In this document: positions 21,969 to 32,507 of the stretch, one piece after another
How positions within the stretch are numbered: the stretch's first letter is position 1
Layout: each line of letters opens with the position of its first letter
Source of the DNA: Davidsoniella eucalypti
Taxonomy: Eukaryota; Ascomycota; Sordariomycetes; Microascales; Ceratocystidaceae
DNA length: 64,000 nt
NCBI GenBank assembly: GCA_004009845.1
Contig: RMBW01000027.1
Location: 124,001 to 188,000, forward strand
Direction: 5' to 3'
Translations under genes and position numbers: made by a program
The notes under the pieces: model-generated
Seen by the model: only the letters and a program-made list of their open reading frames with translations
Databases searched by the model: none
What the model was told of the DNA's origin: nothing

Positions 21969-24599
21969 TTAGAAGCCAACTTCCAATTGTTGATGCCACC
22001 TTCCTAGATCCACCTTCTTGGGGTGAGCAACAGAATCGAACACACCCTTTCTCTTGGTGGCTGTTGGGGGCGTAACATAACTAGCCCTCTCAAAATCAAT
22101 AACCATCAAGTCATCACATTCCTCATTATAGAGTAGATTCTGTAGTCTGATATCCCCATGACTGACACCCAACTCTTGAAGTTTCGCAAGTTGTCGGTCA
22201 ATGTTCCACCCATCAAGCCTACAGAGCCACTTGCCCCCATATGACAACAAAAGCATATGGTTGTTGATCCTGAAATCAACACAGAGATTTTGCTCCATAG
22301 CAACATCACCAAGACAAACGGGGACAACACTTCCTTGTACATCAACTAGGTGGTTGTACATGCTAGCCTCACGATGAAGCAAGCCAACATTTTGTTCCTC
22401 CACTGCCTTTCCTACCAAGGTATACCCAAATGGGTGAGCAGTAACCTTGACCAAGCAACCAACAGCACCACGAAGATCCAAAACCTCACAGTCGTTATCA
22501 AGGTTCGTATCAAGCTGGGCCTTGATAGTAGTCAAAAGCTGAGACTGATTGATGGGGTGATGCTGTGTATAATCAAACATGGAGGAATGAGAAGGGGCAA
22601 TCGGGGATTTGGCTTGTAAGTGAAGCTTATAGTTAGGACACTTCTTATCGAGTTGTCGATTGAACTTGAGGCCAAGTAGACAAGCCTGTGTACAATATTC
22701 ATCAAGCGGGGGCCTGGCAACTGAGTCAACGGCGTGTTGTCGCCCAGTTACATTCGAGGATGGGCCTGAGCTGTTACCACCCCTGGACCCGCGAGGATTC
22801 GACCGACTCTGTCTCAAAGCTAGGTTTTGGCGACCAAGGGAATTGTTTGAGGCATATTTAGTTCCAACTTTGGCGAGAAGTCCCTGTCGGGAATACTTTT
22901 CTTGGATGGTTATAGGAGACGCCTGAAGTGACAAAAGCAAAAGTGTCATGATATGAGCAATCGGTGTCTGCTTTATATTGTCAAGCTGGTCTGTAATTTC
23001 GTCGTCATGGACAGGGATGTCTTCAGCAGAGCAAAAAGGAATGCCAGATACATCTTTTCGAGGAATAGAAAGATGATAATAGACCTTAGTGGGATCAATA
23101 GCATCAATGTGTAGAAAGATCATACATTCACCAGTCATCACATAGCCATAGCTAACTCCATCAGATTGCATGTAATGGAATAGCTGTGTTATAGCATGAC
23201 TGACCATCTTACTTCCTCGGCCATGATCAAACTCTGCGTTAGAGGTAAAATTACAAGACAGTGGTGAGCCTGATCGATCTAGCAAAGATTGGGCAAGAAT
23301 TTCGGGTGTAAGCTTGTGGGCAGCCTTGTATTCAGTGATATAGAGCCGCTTGGAAGGACGAGTTTTGTCCTTATAATGACCAAAACACCGGCTATCAGGC
23401 TCATAAGCTTTGCTGCTAGGTTTTGCGAATTTGGCGGTAGGAGTGTCGGCAGCAGGGGAGTGAGCAGATCTTTTTCTGCTAGACTCAAGATGAGCTCTGG
23501 TTTGGGAATGAGTAGATCGGAGGCATGACCCAGTATCAAGCTGGCTGGACTGTGGTGGAGGGATGGCAACAGTAGAATGTATACCATCAAGTTCCTCAAT
23601 ACAATCTTGTTCTGGAGGACCATTTTCACCTAGATCCTGACCTTCTTGAAGGAATTGTTCGATTCTGTTATTTGTCGTGAAGGATACATCGTTGAAATCC
23701 TGATTGATACTAATGAACTTGTTGTATGTATCAGTGTCATTTACATCAACCTTTAGCTTAGAATCTAGATAAACGAGGATAATGATTATGACGAATCTTT
23801 CAATAGCATGATCAGAGAACAAATATGCCTCTTTTTCAGTAGCTAATACAACATATGGCTTCACGTCTTTTTGGTAAGAATCCATAGTGTGTAAACTCCG
23901 AAATAGTGGTTGTTGGCCAAATACAGCAGAAAGATGGGAAAACGAATCATTGTGTTGCTCTTGAAAATCAGCCCACGGTACAAGCTGACGAGGGTACCAT
24001 CGACCGTTGACTGAAGTAGATCCACCAGTTGAGCAAAGCTTATGCTCCTTATCGTGTACTTTCAAAAGTTGAAAAATGCAGGCGTAGCAGTAGTAGAGAA
24101 ATGGAATAAAAGGTAGACACCGTGTGGTGTTTTCGACAGCTTCTCTGGCGATCCGTTCTTTCTCGGCGCGTGCTTCGGCTGCTTTGACGAGTTCTTCAGC
24201 GCGTGCTTCGGCTGCTTTGACGAGTTCTTCATTCTCGAGTCGTTCTTTCTCGGTGCGTGCTTCGGCTGCTTTGACGAGTTCTTCATTCTCGAGTCGTTCT
24301 TCTTCGGCGCGTGCTTCGGCTTGTGCAAGTTTTTTGGCGTTTTCTTCATTCTCGAGTCGTTCTATCTCGGTGCGTGCTTCGGCTGCTTTGACGAGTTCTT
24401 CAGCGCGTGCTTCGGCTGCTTTGACGAGTTCTTCAGCGCGTGCTTCGGCTGCTTTGATGCTTTTGGCGTTTTCTTCGTCGTGCTGTTGCTTTTGTCTTTG
24501 GAGAGCTTCCGCAATAGCCCTGTCTAGATTACTTTGGCTCGGCATTGCTTCGGACTCGGGGGCCGATGGTGCTTCCACTTCATCAATTTCATTACCCAT
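21969..24599 (-). CDS. Coiled-coil / putative REase-like / kinase-like fungal protein
   Basis: Single exon, 876 aa. The start is the ATG at 24599 (MGNEIDEVEAPSAP); the upstream open frame has no ATG. Residues about 50-150 are a charged coiled coil with seven EAR[A/T]E repeats. Residues about 150-560 match the N-terminal part of an expanded fungal family, including STGGSTSVNGRWYP and a D402...E423-Y-K425 signature that could be a PD-(D/E)xK-type site. Residues about 660-700 carry EYCTQACLLGL and KCPNYKLH. The C-terminal lobe is kinase-like: K731, E744, the catalytic loop HGDIRLQN (D816, N821) and DFERA (D835; DFE rather than DFG). Known: REase plus kinase modules occur in Crinkler-type effectors and repeat-linked fungal families. 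Inferred: this is such a protein. It lies between direct repeats. Substrate, activity and location are unknown. Confidence 0.82.
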   Translation of the reverse strand: MGNEIDEVEAPSAPESEAMPSQSNLDRAIAEALQRQKQQHDEENAKSIKAAEARAEELVKAAEARAEELVKAAEARTEIERLENEENAKKLAQAEARAEEERLENEELVKAAEARTEKERLENEELVKAAEARAEELVKAAEARAEKERIAREAVENTTRCLPFIPFLYYCYACIFQLLKVHDKEHKLCSTGGSTSVNGRWYPRQLVPWADFQEQHNDSFSHLSAVFGQQPLFRSLHTMDSYQKDVKPYVVLATEKEAYLFSDHAIERFVIIIILVYLDSKLKVDVNDTDTYNKFISINQDFNDVSFTTNNRIEQFLQEGQDLGENGPPEQDCIEELDGIHSTVAIPPPQSSQLDTGSCLRSTHSQTRAHLESSRKRSAHSPAADTPTAKFAKPSSKAYEPDSRCFGHYKDKTRPSKRLYITEYKAAHKLTPEILAQSLLDRSGSPLSCNFTSNAEFDHGRGSKMVSHAITQLFHYMQSDGVSYGYVMTGECMIFLHIDAIDPTKVYYHLSIPRKDVSGIPFCSAEDIPVHDDEITDQLDNIKQTPIAHIMTLLLLSLQASPITIQEKYSRQGLLAKVGTKYASNNSLGRQNLALRQSRSNPRGSRGGNSSGPSSNVTGRQHAVDSVARPPLDEYCTQACLLGLKFNRQLDKKCPNYKLHLQAKSPIAPSHSSMFDYTQHHPINQSQLLTTIKAQLDTNLDNDCEVLDLRGAVGCLVKVTAHPFGYTLVGKAVEEQNVGLLHREASMYNHLVDVQGSVVPVCLGDVAMEQNLCVDFRINNHMLLLSYGGKWLCRLDGWNIDRQLAKLQELGVSHGDIRLQNLLYNEECDDLMVIDFERASYVTPPTATKRKGVFDSVAHPKKVDLGRWHQQLEVGF
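24150..24462 (-). repeat. Degenerate tandem repeats encoding EAR[A/T]E coiled-coil units
   Basis: Seven copies of GCGTGCTTCGGCT (plus strand) are spaced about 33-66 nt apart. They encode AEARAEELVK, AEARTEKER and similar units. Unit spacing varies because an ERLENEE spacer is present in some copies. The array also keeps the opposite strand open. Confidence 0.85.
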
Positions 24600-26051
24600 G
24601 ATTGGCAAATCGATTTGTGAGTAGAGAAAGGGAAGAATAGATGATATAGTTGTAGAAGTATTGTGGAATGATAGATAGAGAGAAATCAAGATCAAGTAAT
24701 CAGAAGTGAAAGGTGTAGTTGATTGTTGTTGTTACTATTGGTGTCAAGGTAAGGCAGCCACCATGGTGTTAGGCTGGGTTTGAGAAATAACCTTCATGGT
24801 CATGTGACACGTGCTATATCAAGACAAATTGGATGGAATTAAATGGTACAAACAAACCGAGCTACATTAAGTCACAACCATTTTCATGCCAAACTGCTCA
24901 AAGTCTTGCTCGCTTAAAGCCCATCCGAATTTTGAAGTAGGTGGCTAAGATTCCATCACACAGAATCTAGTAGCACTCCACAGGCTATAACGACTGCCCA
25001 TTATGAATCACTCCTAAGCTTTTTAAAAGACCAACTTAACTTTTAGAAGCATAATGCATCAAGAGTCAACTTACTTTGTGGGATAATTGTGCTGGTTGTG
25101 CTGGGAATGTAGAAAGGCCCACAACATTCTGACTGTCATAGGCAAATGTGAACTTATTACATGAGTAGTTACATGGTCTAGATGGTAAAGTCTGTTGAGT
25201 GCATGATGCTCTGAAATGGTAAGAAGCAACTTGTAAATTAATGAGCAGCTTCACTGGAAACCTCACTTGCTGTACAGAATTACAAGCTTTTCTTTGGGAC
25301 TAGATTTTAGTCCTTGGGGGCATGATAAACCACTTCAAAGATGGAACAAAATTCTTCATCTTGCCAAAGCCTTTATACTCATATTCTTCAAGCTTTACAT
25401 CCTCTGTCAACTGTTCTCTCTGCATGAAAATGATAGAATAAATAATCATTCCACCCTTTTTAATATTAATGAAACTACTCGTAAATGTCTTACTCTGAGC
25501 TCTGTAGTGGCAAAACTTTATATATACGTAGAACAGTTAGCTTACATGAATTTGATAATAGGAAGATGTCACCTTGCACAATGGGCTGTTTTTACAAGGC
25601 CTGAAGGCCTTATAATGATGATTCCATTGTGCGGAGATACGTATTCCCCCTACAGTATAAATGCAAGAAAAAAAAACATACTATATGTAGGAGGTTGAGA
25701 TAACAATAAAAACACGGCAAGTTTTATGCGATTAGGATGATTTGATTTGATTATATTTAACGTCTGCCTAAATCACATTGCGATTAGGATGGTTATGAGG
25801 TTGATGGAGATAAAAGAAATTTGCTCTCGATTTTGATGATGATGATGATTTTATTTATAGTCTAGAGATTTGTCTAAGAGCTCCTTTTCGACACCGGGCG
25901 AGGCCGTGTTTTCTGGCACCAATTTTCTATGTTCCTAGTATCCGGGACTGCTCAGACTAGTCTGGCATCCATCCCTTTTACAGTAGCAACACCGCCTTTG
26001 AGTCCATGTAGTATCGTGAATATTTCAATGACCTCTTTCCATCTGGCCTCC
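24600..26051. other. Region upstream of the kinase-like gene, no second gene seen
   Basis: The first 120 bases read as a CT- and ACAACAA-rich leader for the minus-strand gene. Beyond this are AT-rich sequence and a short ATG-trinucleotide run (GATGATGATGATGAT, about 25837-25852). The open frames at 25066-25266 and 25267-25698 show no recognisable domain. Confidence 0.5.
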
Positions 26052-26142
26052 CTTCGAGAACCATTAGGGTTTCTCGACGTCTAACGATCCACTAGGGTCG
26101 GATCTACGTGATCCACATGAAGCCGTAAAACGATAAATAAAC
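26052..26142 (+). repeat. Direct repeat, right copy (about 91 bp)
   Basis: It begins CTTCGAGAACCATTAGGG and is collinear with 21599-21690 at a constant offset of 4453. In this copy TCGAGAA and TTCTCGA form perfect 7-nt inverted arms around a 10-nt loop. Confidence 0.9.
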
Positions 26143-27456
26143 AGATAAATTAGTCACGAGCTTTTCTTAAAATCCCATGAAAGTCTGACCTTGTAGTTTA
26201 CAGATCCAATTACCTGCTCTTTACCCAAGGGGTCAAGCAGCATTGCTAAACTTTCTTCACAGCCGTCCCCCTGGTGGGTTGTTGGAAAACACAGAGGAAA
26301 CCCAAAGTGTTTTCATTGTGAGGGAGCAACTCAAGGAGAAGCTATCACAGGTTTGTTTTGGCATGCACAAATGAAGTGCAAAGCACAACAAAAGAAGGGC
26401 CGGGAAATTTCGGGCAACTGGAACCTTCAAAGTGTTGCCCTCCGAGTGTGAGTGAATTCCTGTGCAGCGGAGATGAGGCTCGGGAGACCAGCGATCGCGA
26501 AAAAGTGTAGAGAAAAGGGGGTGGGCGATCGTTGGTGAGAATGACCCTCGAGAGAGGAAGAAACGGAGGCACCGAAAACTCAAAGGTACCCCCCCGAGGG
26601 TTGTAGGAGGGAAGGTTGGAGGCTCGGGACTAATTGTCCATTCCAAATGTTTTGTCCATGGTCTTTGTAGAACTTAGACGCGATATAGGGTTCCTCTAGG
26701 GTTGAGGTAAGCATTTGCAGGGATTTATTGTAGTTGAAGAATCGGCGCGACAATCCGCCGAAATTTCAAAAAATCCTCTTGAATTCTGTTTGATTCCGGT
26801 TATAACTTATGTATTGCATGTGAAAGTATCTAAGCCGTATGGGACTAAGTTTCAAACAATGGCAATGGTGCATTACATGGTTCAATGTGACGCCATCACG
26901 TCTCTTCAAGCCCTACTAAGTGAGACGAAAAAAAGCGAGCTCCGTACTTGTCGAAACACTACACTAGTGTTAAACATCACATTAGAAAAAAAATTGCAGT
27001 TGTATGGTGAAATTTAAGGAAAGTGTCTGGGAGAGAAAAGAGCCGCCGTTGGTGTCGTGCCTTCCACATATGTACAGACTATTATTGTATAAGAGTAGTG
27101 GGAAATACAGACTGCAGCGGTTGGCTTTTGTCGTAGGATCAGTATAACTCTCTGTTCTCACCATATATATACATACAGTATGTCGATAGTATTAGACACT
27201 GTACACATGTCATTATTATCATTGACAATCCCTTGTTTATTTATATAACCAGTGGAAAATGGTCATCATCTAGAGGCCTCAGTTGACTAATAAGAAGGAC
27301 AGTGATGATATCTGTTGTGAGATGTTGGAATTGTGCCTATCAGCTAATTCTACGATATGGCTATAATAAGTTGAAACTATGTATCTATGTATATAAGATT
27401 TGTTTAATTCATAACTGTGTGTATTAAAAAACTATATATATTTAGGCTAGTACCTA
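26143..27456. other. Probable degenerate repeat/element sequence, no intact gene
   Basis: The part at 26230-26650 is GC-richer than its surroundings. One plus-strand frame contains a lone Cys-x2-Cys...His-x4-Cys pattern (KCFHCEG...HAQMKC) that could be a broken zinc knuckle. The part at 26700-27460 is AT-rich. No reverse transcriptase or other catalytic domain is visible. Confidence 0.35.
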
Positions 27457-27780
27457 CTACATCCCATTGGCAACGATAACAGCCTCACAATGAGTTTTCA
27501 TAGAAACCAGGAGTTCATGAAGGTACTCGTTGCTAATATTGTCCCAAGCCTCTTGAACTGCATTTCCCCCGGCGAAGAGTCTCCAATAAGTTTCTTTGGG
27601 TATATAACTTCATCTCATGCCAAACAGCTGCGATCGGGTTGCCTGAACGAGACTGTGCAATCAACAACTGTTGTTGAATCCCATGGTATTCTCTTGCTCT
27701 GACTTTCGAACTGGCTTGCTTCTTTTGCATATCATTGTTGGAGCTGTTGCAGTTGTCTTGAAATTCGTGTTGTTCACGTG
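27457..27780 (-). pseudogene. Decayed C-terminal part of a Tc1/mariner-type transposase
   Basis: The minus strand shows the typical end of a Tc1/mariner transposase. There is an FQDN box, then HGI, then a position equivalent to WPPxSPDLNPIExxW reading QSRSGNPIAAVWHEMK, then VQEAWDNISNEYLHELL and CEAVIVANGM before a stop. The catalytic acidic residue after NPI is replaced by Ala. The frame changes at a run of five C (27566-27570), and the spacing between FQDN and NPI is several residues too long. The N-terminal half and inverted repeats were not found. It is an inactive relic that marks this region as a site of past transposon insertion. The frame at 27490-27702 on the other strand is its shadow. 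Confidence 0.7.
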
Positions 27781-29622
27781 CCTCTTGGCTTCTGAGAGCT
27801 TGGATTCTTTGGGATCTTTTTTGAAGTCTAAGCTCCAGATTTGCTATTATAGACATAATTAGTAGTTGTATAGTGGTCAATTTGTATAGTAGTATATTGG
27901 TATATTGGTATGGTGATATATCCGTACTTTTTTATATAGCAATTGTGTTGTGTTATATAGAGGAAGAAAAAGGTGTAGCAAGATGACTATTATTCAGAAA
28001 AGTAAGAATTTAGAAATGGAGAAACCTGAGCAGGTACATGTCGAGAACACAGAGTTACTTGCAAGAGACCGACTTGCCCTGACCCTACGACAAAAGCCAA
28101 CCGCTGTACTCTGTATAGTACATATAAATAAAACTACAATTCTAGATATTTCGTGGGGATTTGTAACATCTGTGTGTCCATGCCGACCAAAGCACGACAA
28201 GCAAACAAACAGGCAGCCAACTTGCTTACGGGACGGTAGATTACACATGACATGGACTAAAAAAGGTGAGCTTGGACTTACTCGAACATAGCAATGGAGT
28301 GAAGAAGTGAAAAAGAAAGAACACGACGGTTCAAGGTCGGTTATATAGATATAGGGTGAGCATTCTTTACATGTAAATTGGAGACTAGTTGTATAATTAT
28401 AAATGTATATATATAGTTGTAGATATGAGAGTTTACATTGGGATCTTGTAGGACAGGTTGCTCGGTGAAATTCAAATGCCAGAGGAAGGAAGTTACTTTG
28501 AGGAAAAAGAATGCCAGATTTGGAAATAGTATTTGTGTGAAATTAGAGCAAGTACACGAGTTGGGTTGTACAATCGACATGCTTGACACTGTGTTTATTC
28601 GTTTCTCGCACGCTTGCATTCGCACATTTTTCCTTATCAATAACTGCATCATTGTATCATCCGCACAAAGCCGGCATAACGTACAAGGAAACATCCCTGC
28701 TAGAGATATACAGATAGTATTACTTGTCCTGACATCGGATCTCTGCGGTTCAAGAAACAGCCAATTGGTTTCTGGTTTGATTTGATACACGCTCGTTTCA
28801 CGAGCTGCTTAGACTGCAACTTCAGACTGGTTAAGTACAGTGGCTGCAAAAATTGATGGGCTATTTGTATCGTAAATGCCAGCTAACAGATCTGGCAATT
28901 TCAAGATCGAAAGTCCTCTTTCTTTCTTTATTATTTTTCTGCTTTCTTTCTTTCGGCATCGAGACTGGTTTCTCTTCTTTGTCGTGTATCTCCTTCAATA
29001 TCTCTATTTTTTTCTCTTTTTATTTTTTTTTATTTTTTTCTAATTTTTCTTATTTGCCGGCTATCCAGCCGTGATATGACTCTTCCCCCCGAATCGGCAC
29101 GTCTTTTTCCGACAATATCCTTAACTCGGCCCAGCTCTTGATACCATCACCGCCCTCTAGATAATTGTCATTTCGATCGCATTTACAATTATCTCAGTCA
29201 TTTCCTGTCGCCTGTATTTCGTTTTTGCCAATGTTTCTTGCCGATTCAGTGCACCAGATGCTTGAATTCGTATTCTAAAAATAACTGTATTTTTATAGAC
29301 TGGCAACCATTTCGTCCTGCGGCCATAATTATCGATGCTTCTTGGTGTATGAGCTTCAGGCCGTGCTTTCCCTCTTTATATCTTTCTCATTGTTGATCAG
29401 TGTTGTCTCTCTTTCTACCTTCTTCACATCTTATTGCATTTTGTTTGTAGCATCGTTTTCGCGTTTTTTCTCTGTGCTCCGTTCCCTAGACCGAGATCTG
29501 CATTTTTAGAGTTTTTTTTCTCGATACCCCTCGATTGTTTTCCTGGTTTTGTCTTGCATTTACATGCGATTGTCTGTTTACTTAATTATCCTACTGATAT
29601 CAGATCTCTGAAATATTGCGTC
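27781..29622. other. Intergenic region upstream of the EamA transporter
   Basis: The left part (to about 28800) has overlapping open frames on both strands without domain content, possibly further element relic. The right part, from about 28880, is strongly CT-rich on the plus strand and is likely the promoter and leader of the transporter gene. Confidence 0.5.
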
Positions 29623-31218
29623 ATGGCTCACGATACAGTGTCAGAGGCCGGCGCGGCTGAATCCGGTCGTGAATATCGTCACATTGACCCTTCGCGGACA
29701 TCAAGAGTTAGGACTCCGTCTGTGTTATCTGGTAAATCGGAACTGAGCGCCCTGGCCGAAAGTGTCGGCTTGGGAGGCGTGGCACGGCGTACGCTCGGAA
29801 TATCGCTTCTTATGGTGACAGTATGCCTGTGGACACTATCAAACTTCATGGCTAGCGTAAGTGTCTACACTATACCACCCAGTACGATACGACGATTTCG
29901 TCCCTCGATCTAACATTTTGCGCCGCAGTCAATCTTCTCCGATGCCACTTACGACAAGCCCTTTTTCGTGGTCTACATCAACACTTCCATGTTTGCGCTG
30001 TACCTGGTGCCGTCGTTCCTCAAGTTCCTATTCACACAGGGCATCTCTGGCTTGCGCTACGAAGCCCTGCAAATCTGGACCGAGTACCAGCTGACCAAGG
30101 GCAAATCGTCCGTTTCGCGCCAGCGGCACCATGAGGACGAGCCCGTTCTGGGCCGTGGTCTGCTTGCCGACGGTATAGAACGCGACAGTCTCGATCTCCT
30201 CGACAGCGACGACGAACGCGATATCGACATCAACCAGCAGCACAGTTCAGAGCGCTTATCCATGCTCGAGACGCTACGCCTGGCTGCTGAGTTTGCCCTG
30301 CTATGGTTCTTCGCCAACTACTTCGCTTCAGCATGCCTGCAATACACTAGTGTTGGTAGCGCCACTATCTTGTCGTCGACAAGCAGCGTGTGGACGCTGA
30401 TGTTCTGCGCTTTATTCCGCGTCGAGAGCTTCTCTGCCAAGAAATTGGTTGGTGTGCTGGCGTCCTTGGCTGGTGTGATTCTCGTGTCCACCGTTGACCT
30501 GAGCGGTGCGCGCGATGAGGACCGTGGAAACTTCCCGCACAAGTCACCCTCGCAGATTGCCATTGGTGATTCCATGGCGTTTGCGAGTGCTATTGTCTAT
30601 GGAATGTATGTTACAGTCATGAAGGGTCGTGTAGGCAACGAAGAACGTGTTAATATGCCGCTGTTCTTTGGCTTTGTCGGTATCCTGAACCTGCTATTCT
30701 TGTGGCCAGGGTTCTTTATCCTGCATTGGTCAGGCCTAGAAACTGTAAGTTGGCTGAACAGCTGTCTCTGGTTTTGTCTGAGATTCGCTATCTTGTGAGA
30801 TGTTACTAATATGTCTTTTGCACAGTTTGCCCTGCCGCCCGATGGACGCATCTGGACCATTGTCCTGGTAAGTCAAAATCAGCCAGCCTCCACTCTTATA
30901 TCTACTCTCACTCTGTACTTGTCTAACACTAACATCCGGGCACAGATCAACTCGGTGGCGTCATTTGTAAGCGATATTGCATGGGCTTTTGCCATGCTAT
31001 TGACCACACCATTGGTGGTCACTGTTGGCATCTCGCTCTCTATACCACTGTCACTGGTTGGTGAGATGATCCAATACCAACAGTATGCCTCGTGGGTGTA
31101 CTGGGTTGGGGCCGCGGTCGTCTTTATGTCTTTCTTGTTCATCAACAACGAAAGTCATGACGGCAAGGAGGGCGATGAGGGAAGCCGGCCTATCTCATCC
31201 GAGCCATCCCAAGTTTAA
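29623..31218 (+). CDS. EamA/DMT-superfamily transporter, SLC35F5/THI74-like, four exons
   Basis: Exons 29623-29856, 29929-30744, 30826-30867 and 30946-31218 join in phase to 454 aa. The start MAHDTVSEAG follows a CT-rich leader. A hydrophilic N-terminus leads to about ten membrane segments: GISLLMVTVCLWTLSNF, then YINTSMFALYLVPSFLKFL, a long acidic cytosolic loop (LDLLDSDDERDIDINQQ), ALLWFFANYFASACL, the EamA repeat motif TSVGSATILSSTSSVWTLMF, and C-terminal SWVYWVGAAVVFMSFLF. This matches the fungal YML018C/THI74 and animal SLC35F5 group of drug/metabolite transporters. Its substrate is not settled, and vacuolar or other endomembrane location is usual. All three introns are 72-81 nt with CTAAC branch sites or close variants. 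The assignment is to family only. Confidence 0.9.
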
Positions 31219-32507
31219 GCAGATACTCTGCTCTGCCTGCCACCTTTATCGTTCCTTTCCTTTCTTTCGATTATCGTTTCGTTCATTTCACGACCTCAAG
31301 TTCTCCTAGGGGGATAACATTGCGCATCCCTACATTTTGGCTCACATTTTCTTGTTCATTACTGCCAATATCTTACGAAGCTGCAGGACACAGCATGGAA
31401 CATCAGCACATTCATTATACTCGCATTTCAAGCACATCCACGATTTGTCTTCCTGCTATGCCATATGAGCCATTTTTCTGGACAATTCCATAGCCTTTAG
31501 TTAATTTCTTTTATATAAAATGATCTCATACAGCTTGGTGCAAAGCACGTTAAACCCCTAACAGTACGCACCACAACCCTAATGGTAATCACGTGGCGCA
31601 AGGTACAACAGCCAAGCAAACTCTTATTGGTTGTCTCTTTTTTGTATTACATTTGGTCCTTATAATGCATACATAATCTTTCTTGGCAGAGCGCCGGCAT
31701 CTGAAGCAACGCCAAGACTTTGGTAGTCCGCGACGGATCTGGGACAGACACATTCAACAGGAAACTGGACAAAGGGACCAAGAGAAAGAAAAGATAGAGA
31801 GTCTTCTGATCGTCTACCCAAAAGCAGTGCTACTTGCTTATGTCCATATCTCCTTTGGGAATCCATGCCGATAAGCCTAAACAGAGAGAGCACGAAGAAG
31901 AAAGTCTTACTGTTGGGTGTTTCAAACAAACAAAGAGAGAAGGCGTTGTGTGAATCTTGTGCTTGATCAGGTTATTTTTAATTATTTTCCTCTTTATATT
32001 TACCTTGAAGCCCCCCTCTCGAAGAGAAAGTAAATGATTCAGTGACTGATAGATCTACTCTCTCCTTTATGGCTTTACTTATTTCGTTTTCTTGTTCTTC
32101 TTTCATTCTTTCATTCTTCCTTTCTTTTTTTGCCTGCTTAGCATTTTCCGCATTGGGAAAAACTCCCCTCTCCTGCCGATGATCATATAAGTCGCCACTA
32201 CTTAATTTATTTACCCAAAGAACTTTGGCCTCTTGAGGAGCTTCGCCTAGTTTTCTTTTCCTCTCTTCTTATCTTCTTTTTTCTTATCTTCTCTCTCTGA
32301 AAAGCAGGAAGCACGAAATCGACTACCAAGACACTATCTGACCTGCTCTGACCATAATAAACGCCACAAGAAGTCGCTTAATATTGGGCTTAGAAGTGCG
32401 ATTGCGGCTCACTATCAGGCTCTCTCGATTATCTGCCTAACCCTTGACCTGAACTCACTGCTGCCAGTACTCATCAAGCTATTCTAGAAACACACGATAG
32501 ATTCAAT
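31219..32507. other. Intergenic region before the 480-aa gene
   Basis: About 1.3 kb. The last 450 bases are CT-rich and promoter-like for the downstream plus-strand gene. Near 31577 there is an ACCCTAATGGT string that also occurs, inverted, in the 91-bp direct repeats, but similarity does not extend further. Confidence 0.55.

Larger units (their letters stand above)
21599..26142. mobile_element. Putative element bounded by direct repeats, carrying a kinase-like gene
   Basis: Two direct repeats of about 91 bp in the same orientation bracket a 4.45-kb segment that contains one intact single-exon gene. The composition and gene family differ from the flanking housekeeping genes, and transposase remnants lie just to the right. 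No transposase, reverse transcriptase or integrase is present inside. Terminal inverted repeats and target-site duplications were not identified. The segment could be a non-autonomous element, a segment between two solo terminal repeats, or two unrelated insertions of the same short repeat. Confidence 0.3.

Noticed and set aside
24124..24624. 166-codon Ala/Ser-rich frame opposite the coiled-coil repeats
   Set aside because: It is a by-product of the tandem repeat on the coding strand.
28341..28790. Overlapping 149- and 115-codon frames on opposite strands
   Set aside because: No domain, no conserved motif and no promoter or splice support; likely chance openness or old element DNA.
31570..31600. 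Third copy of the 91-bp repeat near ACCCTAATGGT
   Set aside because: Only about 12 nt match before the sequence diverges, so chance is sufficient.
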